Shown in pieces: positions 19,202-27,620 of a stretch of DNA of 64,000 bases. The stretch covers positions 124,001 through 188,000 of the forward strand of contig SVFD01000006.1 of assembly GCA_015057025.1 (NCBI GenBank), written 5' to 3'. The notes under the pieces were generated by a model that saw nothing but the letters and a program-made list of their open reading frames with translations, did not search any database and was not told the DNA's origin. Source of the DNA: Lachnospiraceae bacterium. GTDB lineage: Bacteria; Bacillota; Clostridia; Lachnospirales; Lachnospiraceae. Position 1 is the first letter of the stretch. Every line of letters begins with the position of its first letter. A program made the translations under genes and the position numbers.

Positions 19202-20011
19202 ATGAATACAATGGAAGATACTCTTTCTTTTAACAAACAACAAATTGAGCGTCCCATCGGAATAATGGATTCTGGAGTGGGTGGAATCAGCGTTCTTAGG
19301 GAACTGGTTAAGCTGATGCCGGGCGAAGATTACATATATTACGGAGATTCTGTCAATGCACCTTATGGAACCAAGCCTGCACAGGAGCTGATTGATCTTA
19401 CTATGAAGAATGCACGGTTTCTTTTGGAACAGGGAGCCAAAGCAATTGTTATAGCATGTAATACAGCCACCAGTGTAGCAGCAAATATTTTGCGGGAAAC
19501 ATATCCTGAAATTCCAATTATAGGAATTGAGCCTGCATTAAAGCCGGCAGTATTAGCCAAGGAACATTCCAAGGTACTTGTTATGGCAACAATAGTTACG
19601 TTGGAACAAAAGAAATTCGGGGATATGATGCATTTATATGAAGAGGATGCAGATATTATTAAAATGCCCTGTCCCGGTTTGGTAGAGCTGATTGAAAGCG
19701 GACATTTAAAAGATCAGGTTTTGTTAGATTATTTAGAAGAAAAATTTTCTGTTTTTCACAAAGAAGAAATTGATGCGGTGGTGCTTGGTTGTACTCATTA
19801 TCCGTTGATTAAAAATATGGTACAGAGCATTGTTCCGAATGCAACCATCTATGATGGTGGCTACGGAACTGCCAGACAGACTGAAAGACGTCTTGAAGAG
19901 TGCGGCTTACTATCCCAAAGAGAAACCGGAGGTCAGGTCGTATTTTACAACAGTCTGGGTACTGAAGAAATGTTGGATTTTTCCAGGTATTTGTTGGAAC
20001 TGTCTGAATGA
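19202..20011 (+). CDS. murI: glutamate racemase
   Basis: Supplies D-glutamate for peptidoglycan. Both catalytic cysteines are present: ACNTATS near residue 88 and GCTHYP near residue 199. The N-terminal GIMDSGVGGISVL and YYGDSVNAPYG segments are standard. Length is 269 residues. The ribosome site is weak (GGGGA is 14 nt upstream), so the ATG at 19211 is a possible alternative start. Confidence 0.93.
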   Translation: MNTMEDTLSFNKQQIERPIGIMDSGVGGISVLRELVKLMPGEDYIYYGDSVNAPYGTKPAQELIDLTMKNARFLLEQGAKAIVIACNTATSVAANILRETYPEIPIIGIEPALKPAVLAKEHSKVLVMATIVTLEQKKFGDMMHLYEEDADIIKMPCPGLVELIESGHLKDQVLLDYLEEKFSVFHKEEIDAVVLGCTHYPLIKNMVQSIVPNATIYDGGYGTARQTERRLEECGLLSQRETGGQVVFYNSLGTEEMLDFSRYLLELSE

Positions 20012-20084
20012 GAGTATATCTGATATGATGTCTGAATGATACAATATGATGGAGTGAGAAGATAAAGGAATAACGGAGGCTTCC

Positions 20085-21041
20085 ATGAAAAGAAAAGTAG
20101 TAGTTTTGGGTGGCGGAACCGGTTCGTCAACCCTGCTTCGCGGGTTAAAAGAATTTCCGGTGGATTTAACCGCCATTGTATCGGTGTGTGACGATGGAAG
20201 AAGTACGGGAGTGTTACGTGAGGAATTCAGTATTCCCGCAGTTGGTGATATACGAAGGGTATTAGTGGCTCTGTCTGAGACAGAGCCTTTGGTTATGGAG
20301 CTTTTTAATTACAGGTTTCATACCACCAGTGATTTAGACGGTCATACCGTGGGAAATCTTTTGTTGACGGCATCATCTGAAATTACGGGTAATTTGTCGG
20401 ATGGCATTGAGGCACTCAGTAAGGTATTTAATTTAAAAGGTAAGGTTGTGCCTTTAACGGAAGATAATGTAGTGCTTATGGGCGAGATGGCTGACGGCAG
20501 TGTTGTGGAAGGTGAGCATAACATTACGGAGAATCATAATGCAGTAAAGCGTGTCTTTTATAAGGAAGAGCCCGTGCCTACCAAGGAAGCGGTAAAAGCG
20601 TTGGAAGAGGCGGATTTGATTGTGCTTAGCATGGGCAGTCTTTTTACAAGTATTATTCCTAATCTGATATGTGAGGAGATTGTAGAAGCAATTGATAGGA
20701 GTAAGGGTAAGATTATGTATGTCTGCAATATGGTGACTCAGCCCGGTGAAACTGAGGATTTCAAGGTGTCCGACCATATTCGCCTGATTAATCAGTATTT
20801 GAATAAGCGCAAGGTGGATGTGGTAATTGCCAATGACGGCGCCATTGATGAGGAGATGGCGAAGCGTTATGAGTCGTTAGAACAGAAGGACCCTGTGGAG
20901 TTGGATAGGGCAGTGACGGAAAACCTGGTAGAGACAGTTATAAGTGATGACTATGTTACGGTAAAGAATAACCTGCTTCGACATAATGTGTTGAAGCTTG
21001 GAATGCATATTTTTGGGTATTTGCTTGGCGATGAAAAGTAA
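20085..21041 (+). CDS. yvcK: YvcK/CofD-like UDP-sugar-binding protein (gluconeogenesis factor)
   Basis: A CofD-fold protein of 318 residues. The opening VVLGGGTGSSTLLRGLK and DDGRSTGVLR loops are typical. The Bacillus homolog YvcK binds UDP-GlcNAc and is needed for growth on gluconeogenic carbon and for normal cell shape. Its usual partners (rapZ/yvcJ and whiA/yvcL) are not adjacent. CGGAGG precedes the ATG. Confidence 0.9.
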   Translation: MKRKVVVLGGGTGSSTLLRGLKEFPVDLTAIVSVCDDGRSTGVLREEFSIPAVGDIRRVLVALSETEPLVMELFNYRFHTTSDLDGHTVGNLLLTASSEITGNLSDGIEALSKVFNLKGKVVPLTEDNVVLMGEMADGSVVEGEHNITENHNAVKRVFYKEEPVPTKEAVKALEEADLIVLSMGSLFTSIIPNLICEEIVEAIDRSKGKIMYVCNMVTQPGETEDFKVSDHIRLINQYLNKRKVDVVIANDGAIDEEMAKRYESLEQKDPVELDRAVTENLVETVISDDYVTVKNNLLRHNVLKLGMHIFGYLLGDEK

Positions 21042-21098
21042 TACTTTATAAAAGAGATAGGAGATAAGAAGCCTGTTTTTTACAGAGACTATTGAGAT

Positions 21099-21776
21099 AT
21101 GGCAGAAAAAGACTTACAGTGCAAATACTGCGATACGGAAATGAAAGAAACGATATATGGAAATTATTCCGTTCGATGTCCTTATTGTTATCGCGTGCTT
21201 AAACATATAAGTGATAATGGCTTTGGACCGGTTACGCCGTTTCATATATGTGTAGGTTCTGAAGTTGTAGGTGTTGTGGAAAGTAAATTCAATCATTATA
21301 TACTGAAGTTTCAAGGCAGAGAGATTAAACTTAAAAAGACTTATTTTGACGCAGTGCACGAGGCGGAAGAGTATGTTGTAAATACTTTGGGCATGCAGAT
21401 TCCGGCGGTAGAGTTTCCTCTTTTTATCAGCAGAGCCAGTTTGTTCTTTTATGGGGAGGCTCTTGAGGAACCCTATGAAAATGATCACAAAATTCAAAGT
21501 GTTCACTTTGATGGTGAGTTGTTGGTCATTACGTTTAAAAATTGGGAAGAATTGTTTGTGTATCATCCGAAGGATATTGTAAGCACTGAGAAAGAACTGA
21601 GAATCGGAAGTGCAGCGAAGGTAAAATGGTCGCATATTCCGCGTGACAGAGTTGGTTCTAAAATAACGAATATTTATCAATGTCGTGATGATAAAATATG
21701 GAGAAAAAACAATCATGGTGAATGTATGATAACGGGCAATGGGTCAGAACCGGCAGTATTGTTGGAGAAGTGGTAG
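21099..21776 (+). CDS. hypothetical protein with N-terminal zinc ribbon
   Basis: A 225-residue protein of unknown function. The N-terminus holds two CxxC pairs (CKYCDTEM and CPYC, about 16 residues apart), a likely zinc ribbon. A beta-rich domain follows, with no recognised family. It heads a run of small accessory genes. No strong ribosome site is visible, so the start is uncertain. Confidence 0.6.
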   Translation: MAEKDLQCKYCDTEMKETIYGNYSVRCPYCYRVLKHISDNGFGPVTPFHICVGSEVVGVVESKFNHYILKFQGREIKLKKTYFDAVHEAEEYVVNTLGMQIPAVEFPLFISRASLFFYGEALEEPYENDHKIQSVHFDGELLVITFKNWEELFVYHPKDIVSTEKELRIGSAAKVKWSHIPRDRVGSKITNIYQCRDDKIWRKNNHGECMITGNGSEPAVLLEKW

Positions 21777-21788
21777 GAGAATAGGAAG

Positions 21789-22301
21789 ATGTTGAAATTA
21801 GTGCGTCCCACAGCCGAGCTAAAAGAGGCTGCGCTGGAATACAAATACGAACATTTCGAATATGGAGATAAGGAAATTAATGGTAGCGAACTTTTAGACC
21901 AAATGGATTCTTATGAAGATTGGTTGGTGTCTGTAAGTAACAATACATCGCCTGAAACCGTTAATCCTACATGGGTGGTAACGGATACTTTCTTTGCTGT
22001 AAATGAAGAGGGCAGAATTGTAGGTATCATAGATTTGCGCCATACCTTAAATGATTTCCTTAAGGACTTTGGAAACAGCGGTTACAGTGTCCGCCCGACG
22101 GAACGGCGAAAAGGTTATGCCACGGAGATGCTTCGTCAGGTAAAAGAGGTAGCAAAACAGGCAGGGATGACAGAGTTACATATGGCAACGTTCAAGGATA
22201 ACATTGCTTCCGTAAAAACCATTGTAAATAACGGTGGTGTATCAGAACGGGAGTTTGTAGCAGAAGGAAAACCCGCAGAGATGTATGTGATTGAGTTGTA
22301 A
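21789..22301 (+). CDS. GNAT family N-acetyltransferase
   Basis: A GCN5-related acetyltransferase of 170 residues. The acetyl-CoA-binding motif is YSVRPTERRKGYATEML (about residues 100-116), and NIASVKTIVNNGG is motif B. The substrate is unknown; the family ranges from antibiotics to ribosomal proteins. GGAGAAT precedes the ATG, 12 nt after the previous stop. Confidence 0.85.
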   Translation: MLKLVRPTAELKEAALEYKYEHFEYGDKEINGSELLDQMDSYEDWLVSVSNNTSPETVNPTWVVTDTFFAVNEEGRIVGIIDLRHTLNDFLKDFGNSGYSVRPTERRKGYATEMLRQVKEVAKQAGMTELHMATFKDNIASVKTIVNNGGVSEREFVAEGKPAEMYVIEL

Positions 22302-22364
22302 AAGCGAGAATGTTTTTATAATAGGATTATCAGAGAGATTTAATAAATATAAAGGAGTACCACA

Positions 22365-23057
22365 ATGAGCAGAATTAATATTTTGCATTACATAGCAGGT
22401 GCTAAACGAGCGGAGGGGCTGACCGTCATTATTGACGTATTTCGTGCCTTCTCGTTAGAATGTTATTTATACGATATGGGCGTAAAAGAAATTCGTCCCG
22501 TAGGCACAATTGAAGAGGCATTCCGCTTAAAAGAAACCTTGGAAAACAGTCTTTTAATCGGCGAGCGTCGCGGTAAAATGTGTGAAGGCTTTGACTATGG
22601 TAATTCTCCTTCTTCTGTAAGCCGGGAGAAAGTAGAGGGAAAGACGATTATTCATACCACAAGCGCCGGAACCCAGGGAATTGTCAATGCTACAGGTGCA
22701 AGCGAAATTATTACGGGTAGCCTTGTGAATGCAAGGGCTGTTGCACAGTATATCCAAAGTAAAAATCCTGAAGTGGTGTCTTTGGTTTGTATGGGGAATA
22801 ATGGCGTGACACAGGCTTTAGAAGACGAGTTGTGCGCGGAGTATATCAAGAGTATTTTGGAAGGAAGCGAACTGACGAATCTGAAGGAGAGGGCGGAAGA
22901 ATTGCAGTTTACCGGTGGCAGGCATTTCTTTGATGAAGCGCAGAAAGATGTTTTTCCGACAGCGGATTTTTGGATGTGCATTCAATATAACAAGTTCCCT
23001 TTCGTGATTGGAATTGAAAAGGACGAGATTGGCTATGTGGCAAGGAGAATATCATGA
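22365..23057 (+). CDS. 2-phosphosulfolactate phosphatase (ComB) family protein
   Basis: A 230-residue ComB-family protein. Signatures are IIDVFRAFS near the start, IGERRGKMCEGFDYGNSP, TTSAGTQGI and VCMGNNG. In methanogens ComB dephosphorylates phosphosulfolactate for coenzyme M synthesis; bacterial members without the other com genes, as here, have no assured substrate. Its stop overlaps the next start by 4 nt. Confidence 0.85.
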   Translation: MSRINILHYIAGAKRAEGLTVIIDVFRAFSLECYLYDMGVKEIRPVGTIEEAFRLKETLENSLLIGERRGKMCEGFDYGNSPSSVSREKVEGKTIIHTTSAGTQGIVNATGASEIITGSLVNARAVAQYIQSKNPEVVSLVCMGNNGVTQALEDELCAEYIKSILEGSELTNLKERAEELQFTGGRHFFDEAQKDVFPTADFWMCIQYNKFPFVIGIEKDEIGYVARRIS

Positions 23058-23263
23058 TTTTTACATATGAAGGAATGAAATGCACCATAATCGAAAATTA
23101 TTTTTGTGAGGGTGATGGACCGTATGTTAAAATCACAGACTCGAAAGATATAGACAAGGCATATGCAAAAGGGTTTGAGTGTATGGGACATCCTACGGAA
23201 ATTATGAAGAAGATTACGAAGGATGAGTATCTTTTATTGTTAAAGGGAGTAAGCGATGAATAA
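23054..23263 (+). CDS. small hypothetical protein (69 aa)
   Basis: An unrecognised 69-residue protein rich in Lys and acidic residues. It is embedded in an operon: its ATG overlaps the comB-like stop (ATGA) and its stop region overlaps the next ATG by 8 nt. That tight packing is the main evidence that it is real. No domain, signal or membrane segment is seen. Confidence 0.7.
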   Translation: MIFTYEGMKCTIIENYFCEGDGPYVKITDSKDIDKAYAKGFECMGHPTEIMKKITKDEYLLLLKGVSDE

Positions 23264-23588
23264 ATCTACTTTCGAATTGATTTATGATGTTGTAAAGCAA
23301 ATTCCCAAAGGGAAGGTTGCAACCTACGGACAGGTGGCGTCTCTTGCCGGAAATAAAAGATGGTCCAGGGTAGTAGGATATGCCTTGCATTCAAATCCTG
23401 ACCCTAAGAATATTCCCTGCCATCGTGTGGTGAACCGCTTGGGAGAGGTGTCTAAAGCTTTTGTTTTTGGCGGAGAAAATCGGCAGATTGAATTATTACA
23501 AAATGAAGGCGTGGAGTTTGTGGATGGCAAGGTTGATTTGGAGAAGTATCAGTGGAACCGCGTGACGATTGAGATGATGGAGGAATAA
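23256..23588 (+). CDS. MGMT family protein (O6-alkylguanine alkyltransferase-like)
   Basis: A 110-residue MGMT C-terminal-domain protein without the N-terminal half of full-length Ogt. The motif PCHRVVNRLGEV keeps the alkyl-acceptor cysteine, unlike alkyltransferase-like proteins with tryptophan there. IPKGKVATYGQVA is the DNA-binding helix region. Suicide repair of alkylguanine is possible but not proven for this short form. Confidence 0.85.
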   Translation: MNKSTFELIYDVVKQIPKGKVATYGQVASLAGNKRWSRVVGYALHSNPDPKNIPCHRVVNRLGEVSKAFVFGGENRQIELLQNEGVEFVDGKVDLEKYQWNRVTIEMMEE

Positions 23589-23589
23589 A

Positions 23590-24108
23590 ATGTCTGTATT
23601 ATTTACAACAGAGCGATTAACAGTAAGGAAGTTTAAACCTGAGGACTGGGAGGATTTGGCAGAAATCTTAACTGACCCGGAGGTGACATATTTTGAGCCC
23701 TATGAGACTTTTACAAGGGAGGCCTGCGTGAAGGAGGCTGAATTTTTTGCGAGAAGCGATGAATTCTATGCTGTGGTTTTGAATGGTAAGGTAATTGGTA
23801 AAATTTATTTCTCCAAGAGAGATTTTGGAACTTATGAAATCGGTTATACGTTTCATGGGGGATTCCAAGGAAAAGGATACGCGTGTGAGAGCGTCAAAGG
23901 TATGATGGCCTATGCTTTTAAGAATATGGGTGTGCGTCGTATCATCGCGGAAGTGAATACGAGAAACGATAAATCCAACCGATTAGTGGAGCGTTTGGGC
24001 ATGCGTCGGGAGGCGGAACATAAAGAGATTTTCCCGAATAAAGAGGATAAGAATAAGTACGAAGATTTTTATGTGTATGCTATGTTGGCGAAGGAGTTTG
24101 AAGGGTAA
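23590..24108 (+). CDS. GNAT family N-acetyltransferase (RimJ/RimL type)
   Basis: An acetyltransferase of 172 residues. The N-terminal TERLTVRKFKPEDWEDL and the acetyl-CoA loop GYTFHGGFQGKGYACE (about residues 83-98) resemble RimJ/RimL-type enzymes. NTRNDKSNRLVERLGMRRE is motif B. AGGAGG ribosome site overlaps the previous gene's stop region. Substrate unknown. Confidence 0.87.
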   Translation: MSVLFTTERLTVRKFKPEDWEDLAEILTDPEVTYFEPYETFTREACVKEAEFFARSDEFYAVVLNGKVIGKIYFSKRDFGTYEIGYTFHGGFQGKGYACESVKGMMAYAFKNMGVRRIIAEVNTRNDKSNRLVERLGMRREAEHKEIFPNKEDKNKYEDFYVYAMLAKEFEG

Positions 24109-24114
24109 AAAAGT

Positions 24115-24492
24115 ATGGAAGAGAAAATTACTTTGTGCGGAGACAATTGCAAGGAGTGCCCCAGATACAATGCGCATACTGATGAAGAGTTACGCGCGGT
24201 TGCTGAGTTGTGGTACAGAGTCGGTTGGAGAGACAGAATCGTTACAAATGAAGAGATAAAATGCACGGGTTGCCATTCACATAAACAATGTACATACAAG
24301 TTAGTGGAGTGCACGAAGGAACATAGTGTAGACAAGTGTAATCAGTGCAATTGCTTCCCTTGTGATAAAATTTCTCAAATGTTGTTGCGTTCAGAAGAAT
24401 ACCAAAAGGTGTGTAAAAAGATTTGTACGCCGGAGGAATATGAAATGCTGGAGAGGGCGTTTTTTGATAAAGAGAGGAATTTGAAAAGATAA
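24115..24492 (+). CDS. DUF3795 family cysteine-rich protein
   Basis: A 125-residue protein with about a dozen cysteines: CGDNCKECPRY at the start, CTGCHSHKQC in the middle, then CNQCNCFPCDK. This is the DUF3795 layout; metal or Fe-S binding is likely, but the function is unknown. It follows the acetyltransferase by 6 nt and probably ends the operon. Confidence 0.75.
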   Translation: MEEKITLCGDNCKECPRYNAHTDEELRAVAELWYRVGWRDRIVTNEEIKCTGCHSHKQCTYKLVECTKEHSVDKCNQCNCFPCDKISQMLLRSEEYQKVCKKICTPEEYEMLERAFFDKERNLKR

Positions 24493-24543
24493 AGGAGTGA
24501 AATATTTTTTGCTTATTTTACGCTATAGATTTTGTGGATAATA

Positions 24544-24573
24544 TTGTTGTTATCTGTCAAAATATGTTATAAT
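24544..24573 (+). promoter_or_regulatory. probable promoter of the zinc-ribbon gene
   Basis: TTGTTG (24544-24549), an 18-nt spacer and TATAAT (24568-24573), 38 nt before the start at 24611. A lone DnaA 9-mer (TGTGGATAA, 24533-24541) lies just upstream. Confidence 0.5.
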
Positions 24574-24610
24574 TAGAACACTAGTATGCGTGTAACGAGG
24601 GGGAATAATT

Positions 24611-25462
24611 ATGTTTTGCATGCAATGTGGTACACAGCTACCTGATGGAGCAAGATTTTGTATGAGTTGTGGAACTTCGTTAGGTAGCGTAGGAAATACA
24701 GATGTTGAAAAAACAAAATTAGTACCTGCGAAATGTACAAGTTGTGGAGCGCAGTTGGAAGTTGATTCTACTCAACAGGCAGCGATTTGTCCATATTGCA
24801 ATTCTGCATATATTGTAGAACAAGCGATTAATAATTTTCAGGTAAATATGAGCGGCAATATGAATATTAGCAATGCAACAATTAATGTTGTGAATTCTAA
24901 TACGAATCTCGAAAATTTATTTGCCAGAGCTGAAGAATATAAAAAACAAGGTAATTATGCAGCTGCTTTGGAGTATTATAATCGTGTCTTGGACGAGGAT
25001 ATTACACATTATGGAGCAAAACAAGGTGTCGCTTATATTGAGAATGAAATAGAGAATTATGTATATTACCAAATAGCCGGAAACAAAGTATTTACCAGTG
25101 GTATGCTGATGTTAAAAAAAGGTAAATTTGTTTTTCGTGATAATAAAGGAAAAGAAACAGTTTACGATTTGATGCTCATGAAAGATATTAAAAAATCAAT
25201 GGGAACAATGTCATTTGTGTATCCGGGAAAGTTTTCGGAACAGTCTTTTGGGGTTCAAGGAAATGTGCAGATGTTAATAGATTATATGTTACAGGCGCAA
25301 AGAGGTATTTACCCGGAAATGTGTTTTCGTCCAAAGTCAGATTTGGAGGAACATATTATTAAAAATTATCAAGGGCAAAAAGTCGAAGCAATCAAATATT
25401 ATCGCGAACGTACGGGGGTAGATTTACTTACCGCAAAAAATGCAGTTGATAAGATATTATAG
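24611..25462 (+). CDS. double zinc-ribbon protein with L7/L12-like C-terminus
   Basis: A 283-residue protein. N-terminal zinc ribbons (CMQCGTQLPDGARFCMSCG, then CTSCGAQLEV and CPYC) are followed by an Asn-rich linker, a TPR-like helical pair near residues 100-130 (FARAEEYKKQGNYAAALEYYNRVL), a beta-rich middle, and a C-terminal helix pair (EAIKYYRERTGVDLLTAKNAVDKIL). That last segment resembles the C-terminal domain of ribosomal protein L7/L12, which docks factors. The combination suggests an adaptor; no function can be assigned. GAGGGGG ribosome site. Confidence 0.75.
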   Translation: MFCMQCGTQLPDGARFCMSCGTSLGSVGNTDVEKTKLVPAKCTSCGAQLEVDSTQQAAICPYCNSAYIVEQAINNFQVNMSGNMNISNATINVVNSNTNLENLFARAEEYKKQGNYAAALEYYNRVLDEDITHYGAKQGVAYIENEIENYVYYQIAGNKVFTSGMLMLKKGKFVFRDNKGKETVYDLMLMKDIKKSMGTMSFVYPGKFSEQSFGVQGNVQMLIDYMLQAQRGIYPEMCFRPKSDLEEHIIKNYQGQKVEAIKYYRERTGVDLLTAKNAVDKIL

Positions 25463-25485
25463 TTAATTATATTGGTGTAAATTGA

Positions 25486-25519
25486 GAAAAGTAGTTTTTA
25501 TGGCTGCTTTTCTTTTTTT
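25486..25519 (+). terminator. intrinsic terminator after the zinc-ribbon gene
   Basis: GAAAAGTAG / CTGCTTTTC (9 bp with one G-U pair) with a 9-nt loop, followed by TTTTTTT, 23 nt past the stop. Confidence 0.85.
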
Positions 25520-25656
25520 AATAAAAATTGAAATAAACAGCCGCAAATCGTATTATTTAAATAGTCATATGCTAATCGGGGAGAAAACATGGTCAGAGAT
25601 ATTAAACTGCTATAAAATAATGTTGCAAATAGGTTCAAAAAGAGAAGTGACATAAA

Positions 25657-25759
25657 TTTTAGGGGATTTTTGCGCGATAAAAACAATAAAAAGTTCCCTA
25701 AAATTTTATTGATATTTAGGGGACTTTTGTATATAATATTGCGTATAAAAGTTCCCTAA
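25657..25759 (+). promoter_or_regulatory. Fic-gene promoter with four operator-like repeats
   Basis: A motif AAAAGTYCCCTAA (or its complement) occurs four times: partial TTTTAGGGGATTTT at 25657-25670, AAAAGTTCCCTAAA at 25689-25702, TTTAGGGGACTTTT at 25715-25728 and AAAAGTTCCCTAA at 25747-25759. They alternate in orientation. The promoter TTGATA (25709-25714), 17-nt spacer, TATAAT (25732-25737) lies among them: one copy fills the spacer, one ends 6 nt before the -35 and one follows the predicted start of transcription. This is a classical repressor-operator layout. Confidence 0.75.
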
Positions 25760-25777
25760 CGGAAAGAGGTGTTACAA

Positions 25778-26716
25778 ATGGCTGCAAATTATGCTGAAAT
25801 ACAGGAGTTATTGCAACAAAGAGCAGATATACAGGCACGGCTTAATTTAATGCCGTATGATGGGAATCCTGAGATTAAGGAAGTAAACGGTACCAAATAT
25901 TTATATATCCGCAAGAGAGTGGCAGGTAAATTAACATCTACGTATGTTGATGTTTACTCGGATGCTTTATATCAGTTACTATTGCGAAATGCGAAAGAGC
26001 GAAAAGACTTAAATAAGAGTATTCGAAAAATAAACAAAGAATTAATCGGTTTCGGATACGAAGATAAAGAATTATCTTTAAGGGTACTGCAGAATATAGA
26101 TTTTGCCAGAGCAAATATGAAAGCCAATATCTATGATCAGGCAGTGTTGGAAGGTGTGGCAACATCATTTCCGCAGACAGAGGATATTATTGAGAATGGA
26201 CAGGTAAATGGAGTTTCTGCTACAGATGTTCAAAAGATTCTGAATTTGAAACACGCGTGGGAATTTATTCTTGACAGGGATGTAATACGGAGTGAGAGTA
26301 ATTATCACATGCTGTGCCACATTGCGAAATTGGTAAATGAAGGATTCTTTTATGATGGTGGTCGCATCAGAGGTATTCCGGTGCAGATAGGAGGAACGAG
26401 TTATGTGCCACCGCTTCCGATTGAAACGGTTGTGATTGAGCGCATTGAAGAAATAAGAAAGCAGGATAAAGAGCCAATCGAAATCGCGATTGAATTGTGC
26501 ATGTATTGCATGAAAACACAAGTATTTAAGGACGGAAATAAAAGGGCATCCGTGATTTTTGCAAATCATTATCTGATTGCGCAAGGCAGTGGTTTCCTAG
26601 TTATACCGGAAAAGGAAGTGCCCGAATTCAAGAAGTTATTAATAGAATATTATGAAGGTGCACCGCTGGAAATGATAGGAGTGTTTTTGCGTGAGAAGTG
26701 TTGGAGAAATTTTTAA
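25778..26716 (+). CDS. Fic domain protein with Gln in place of catalytic His
   Basis: A Fic/Doc-superfamily protein of 312 residues. The N-terminal ~100 residues form a separate coiled helical module; the Fic domain follows. The active-site loop reads QVFKDGNKR at residues 248-256, where AMP-transferases have HxFxxGNxR, so the catalytic histidine is Gln. An inhibitory-helix-like segment (ATSFPQTED, about 128-136) and the GGRIRGIPVQIGG region are intact. ATG 25778 sits 8 nt after AAAGAGG; a GTG at 25769 is the in-frame alternative. AMPylation is doubtful; altered chemistry or a binding role is possible. Confidence 0.85.
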   Translation: MAANYAEIQELLQQRADIQARLNLMPYDGNPEIKEVNGTKYLYIRKRVAGKLTSTYVDVYSDALYQLLLRNAKERKDLNKSIRKINKELIGFGYEDKELSLRVLQNIDFARANMKANIYDQAVLEGVATSFPQTEDIIENGQVNGVSATDVQKILNLKHAWEFILDRDVIRSESNYHMLCHIAKLVNEGFFYDGGRIRGIPVQIGGTSYVPPLPIETVVIERIEEIRKQDKEPIEIAIELCMYCMKTQVFKDGNKRASVIFANHYLIAQGSGFLVIPEKEVPEFKKLLIEYYEGAPLEMIGVFLREKCWRNF

Positions 26717-26802
26717 TTTATGTGATTAAAGATTAGCTATATTATGGTCAGAAATAAAGATAATCTGGGTGAAAGAGTGTATATTATAGAAGAGGTACCG
26801 GT

Positions 26803-27240
26803 ATGGTCAGAGAAATCAAAGAAAACGAATTAAATCAACTTTTAGAATTATATTTACATTTGCACGAGACTTCTCTACCCGAGGAGTCTGAGCATTTGAA
26901 GCAAACTTGGCAGACAATTATGCAGGATTCAAATCACCACATTATCGTCAAAATTGTAGACGGTCAAATTGTATCTTCCTGCGTGTGCGTAATCATTCCG
27001 AATTTGACGCGAGGTGTAAGACCTTATGCTTTTATCGAGAATGTGGTGACACATAAAGATTACCGCGGTAAAGGTTATGCGAAGGAATGTTTGAATTTTG
27101 CCGCAGAAATTGCAAAGCAGATGAATTGCTATAAAATGATGTTGCTTACCGGTTCCAAAGAGGACGCGACGCTTAATTTTTATAAAAATGCGGGATATAA
27201 CAGTACGGATAAAACCGCTTTTATACAGTGGCTGGAGTAG
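26803..27240 (+). CDS. GNAT family N-acetyltransferase
   Basis: A 145-residue acetyltransferase. The acetyl-CoA loop is NVVTHKDYRGKGYAKECL (about residues 85-102), followed by CYKMMLLTGSKEDATLNFYKNAGY. It is a typical minimal GNAT domain; the substrate is unknown. GAGGTACC is the only ribosome-site candidate. A strong terminator follows 20 nt after the stop. Confidence 0.87.
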   Translation: MVREIKENELNQLLELYLHLHETSLPEESEHLKQTWQTIMQDSNHHIIVKIVDGQIVSSCVCVIIPNLTRGVRPYAFIENVVTHKDYRGKGYAKECLNFAAEIAKQMNCYKMMLLTGSKEDATLNFYKNAGYNSTDKTAFIQWLE

Positions 27241-27259
27241 GAGCACTATGAAGGTGTCA

Positions 27260-27286
27260 GGGAGGCTTAAGCCTCCCTTCTTTTTT
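27260..27286 (+). terminator. intrinsic terminator after the GNAT gene
   Basis: A perfect palindrome GGGAGGC TTAA GCCTCCC (27260-27277) followed by TTCTTTTTT. The minus-strand small reading frame at 27267-27425 ends inside this hairpin. Confidence 0.9.
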
Positions 27287-27425
27287 CGATATTTTTAAGG
27301 GTTTTCATATCTGTAGCGGTCACATTATGCATACTTTGAAAGCCGAAAATTACTTCTGGGCTTAAGCGAAAAGGTTCCTGCTTTTTTGAGTGACTGATTT
27401 CTTTTTTTATCGAATTCTTATTCAT
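27267..27425 (-). CDS. possible small protein (52 aa)
   Basis: A 52-codon minus-strand reading frame, beginning MNKNSIKKEISHSKKQEPFR, with an AGGAGA ribosome site 8 nt before the ATG. It is basic and has no recognised domain. It ends within the terminator hairpin of the convergent acetyltransferase gene. The good ribosome site is the only positive evidence. Confidence 0.4.
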   Translation of the reverse strand: MNKNSIKKEISHSKKQEPFRLSPEVIFGFQSMHNVTATDMKTLKNIEKRREA

Positions 27426-27512
27426 AATTATTCTCCTGTAAAAGTATATTTGATAACTGAATCGTAGCAGGGAATAAAACGTTCAAAAATGGTCAAAAGA
27501 GGATCCTTGTGT

Positions 27513-27591
27513 GAATTTGGGACATTGTATTCATTTTGATGGGCAAGTGTCCAAATTTGTCCATTGAAAAACATACTGTAAATTTTATAAT
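27513..27591 (+). promoter_or_regulatory. promoter and operator-like dyad of the TetR gene
   Basis: TTGAAA (27564-27569), a 16-nt spacer and TATAAT (27586-27591). Just upstream, GAATTTGGGACATTG (27513-27527) and CAAGTGTCCAAATTT (27544-27558) form an imperfect dyad that would suit a TetR-type autorepressor. Confidence 0.5.
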
Positions 27592-27620
27592 AAAAGAAAA
27601 AAAGGTAGGTGTGAAACAGA

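Noticed and set aside
21114-21716. Long minus-strand reading frame (200 codons) opposite the zinc-ribbon gene
   Set aside because: No ribosome site or family resemblance; it is antisense to a coding gene with a zinc-ribbon motif.
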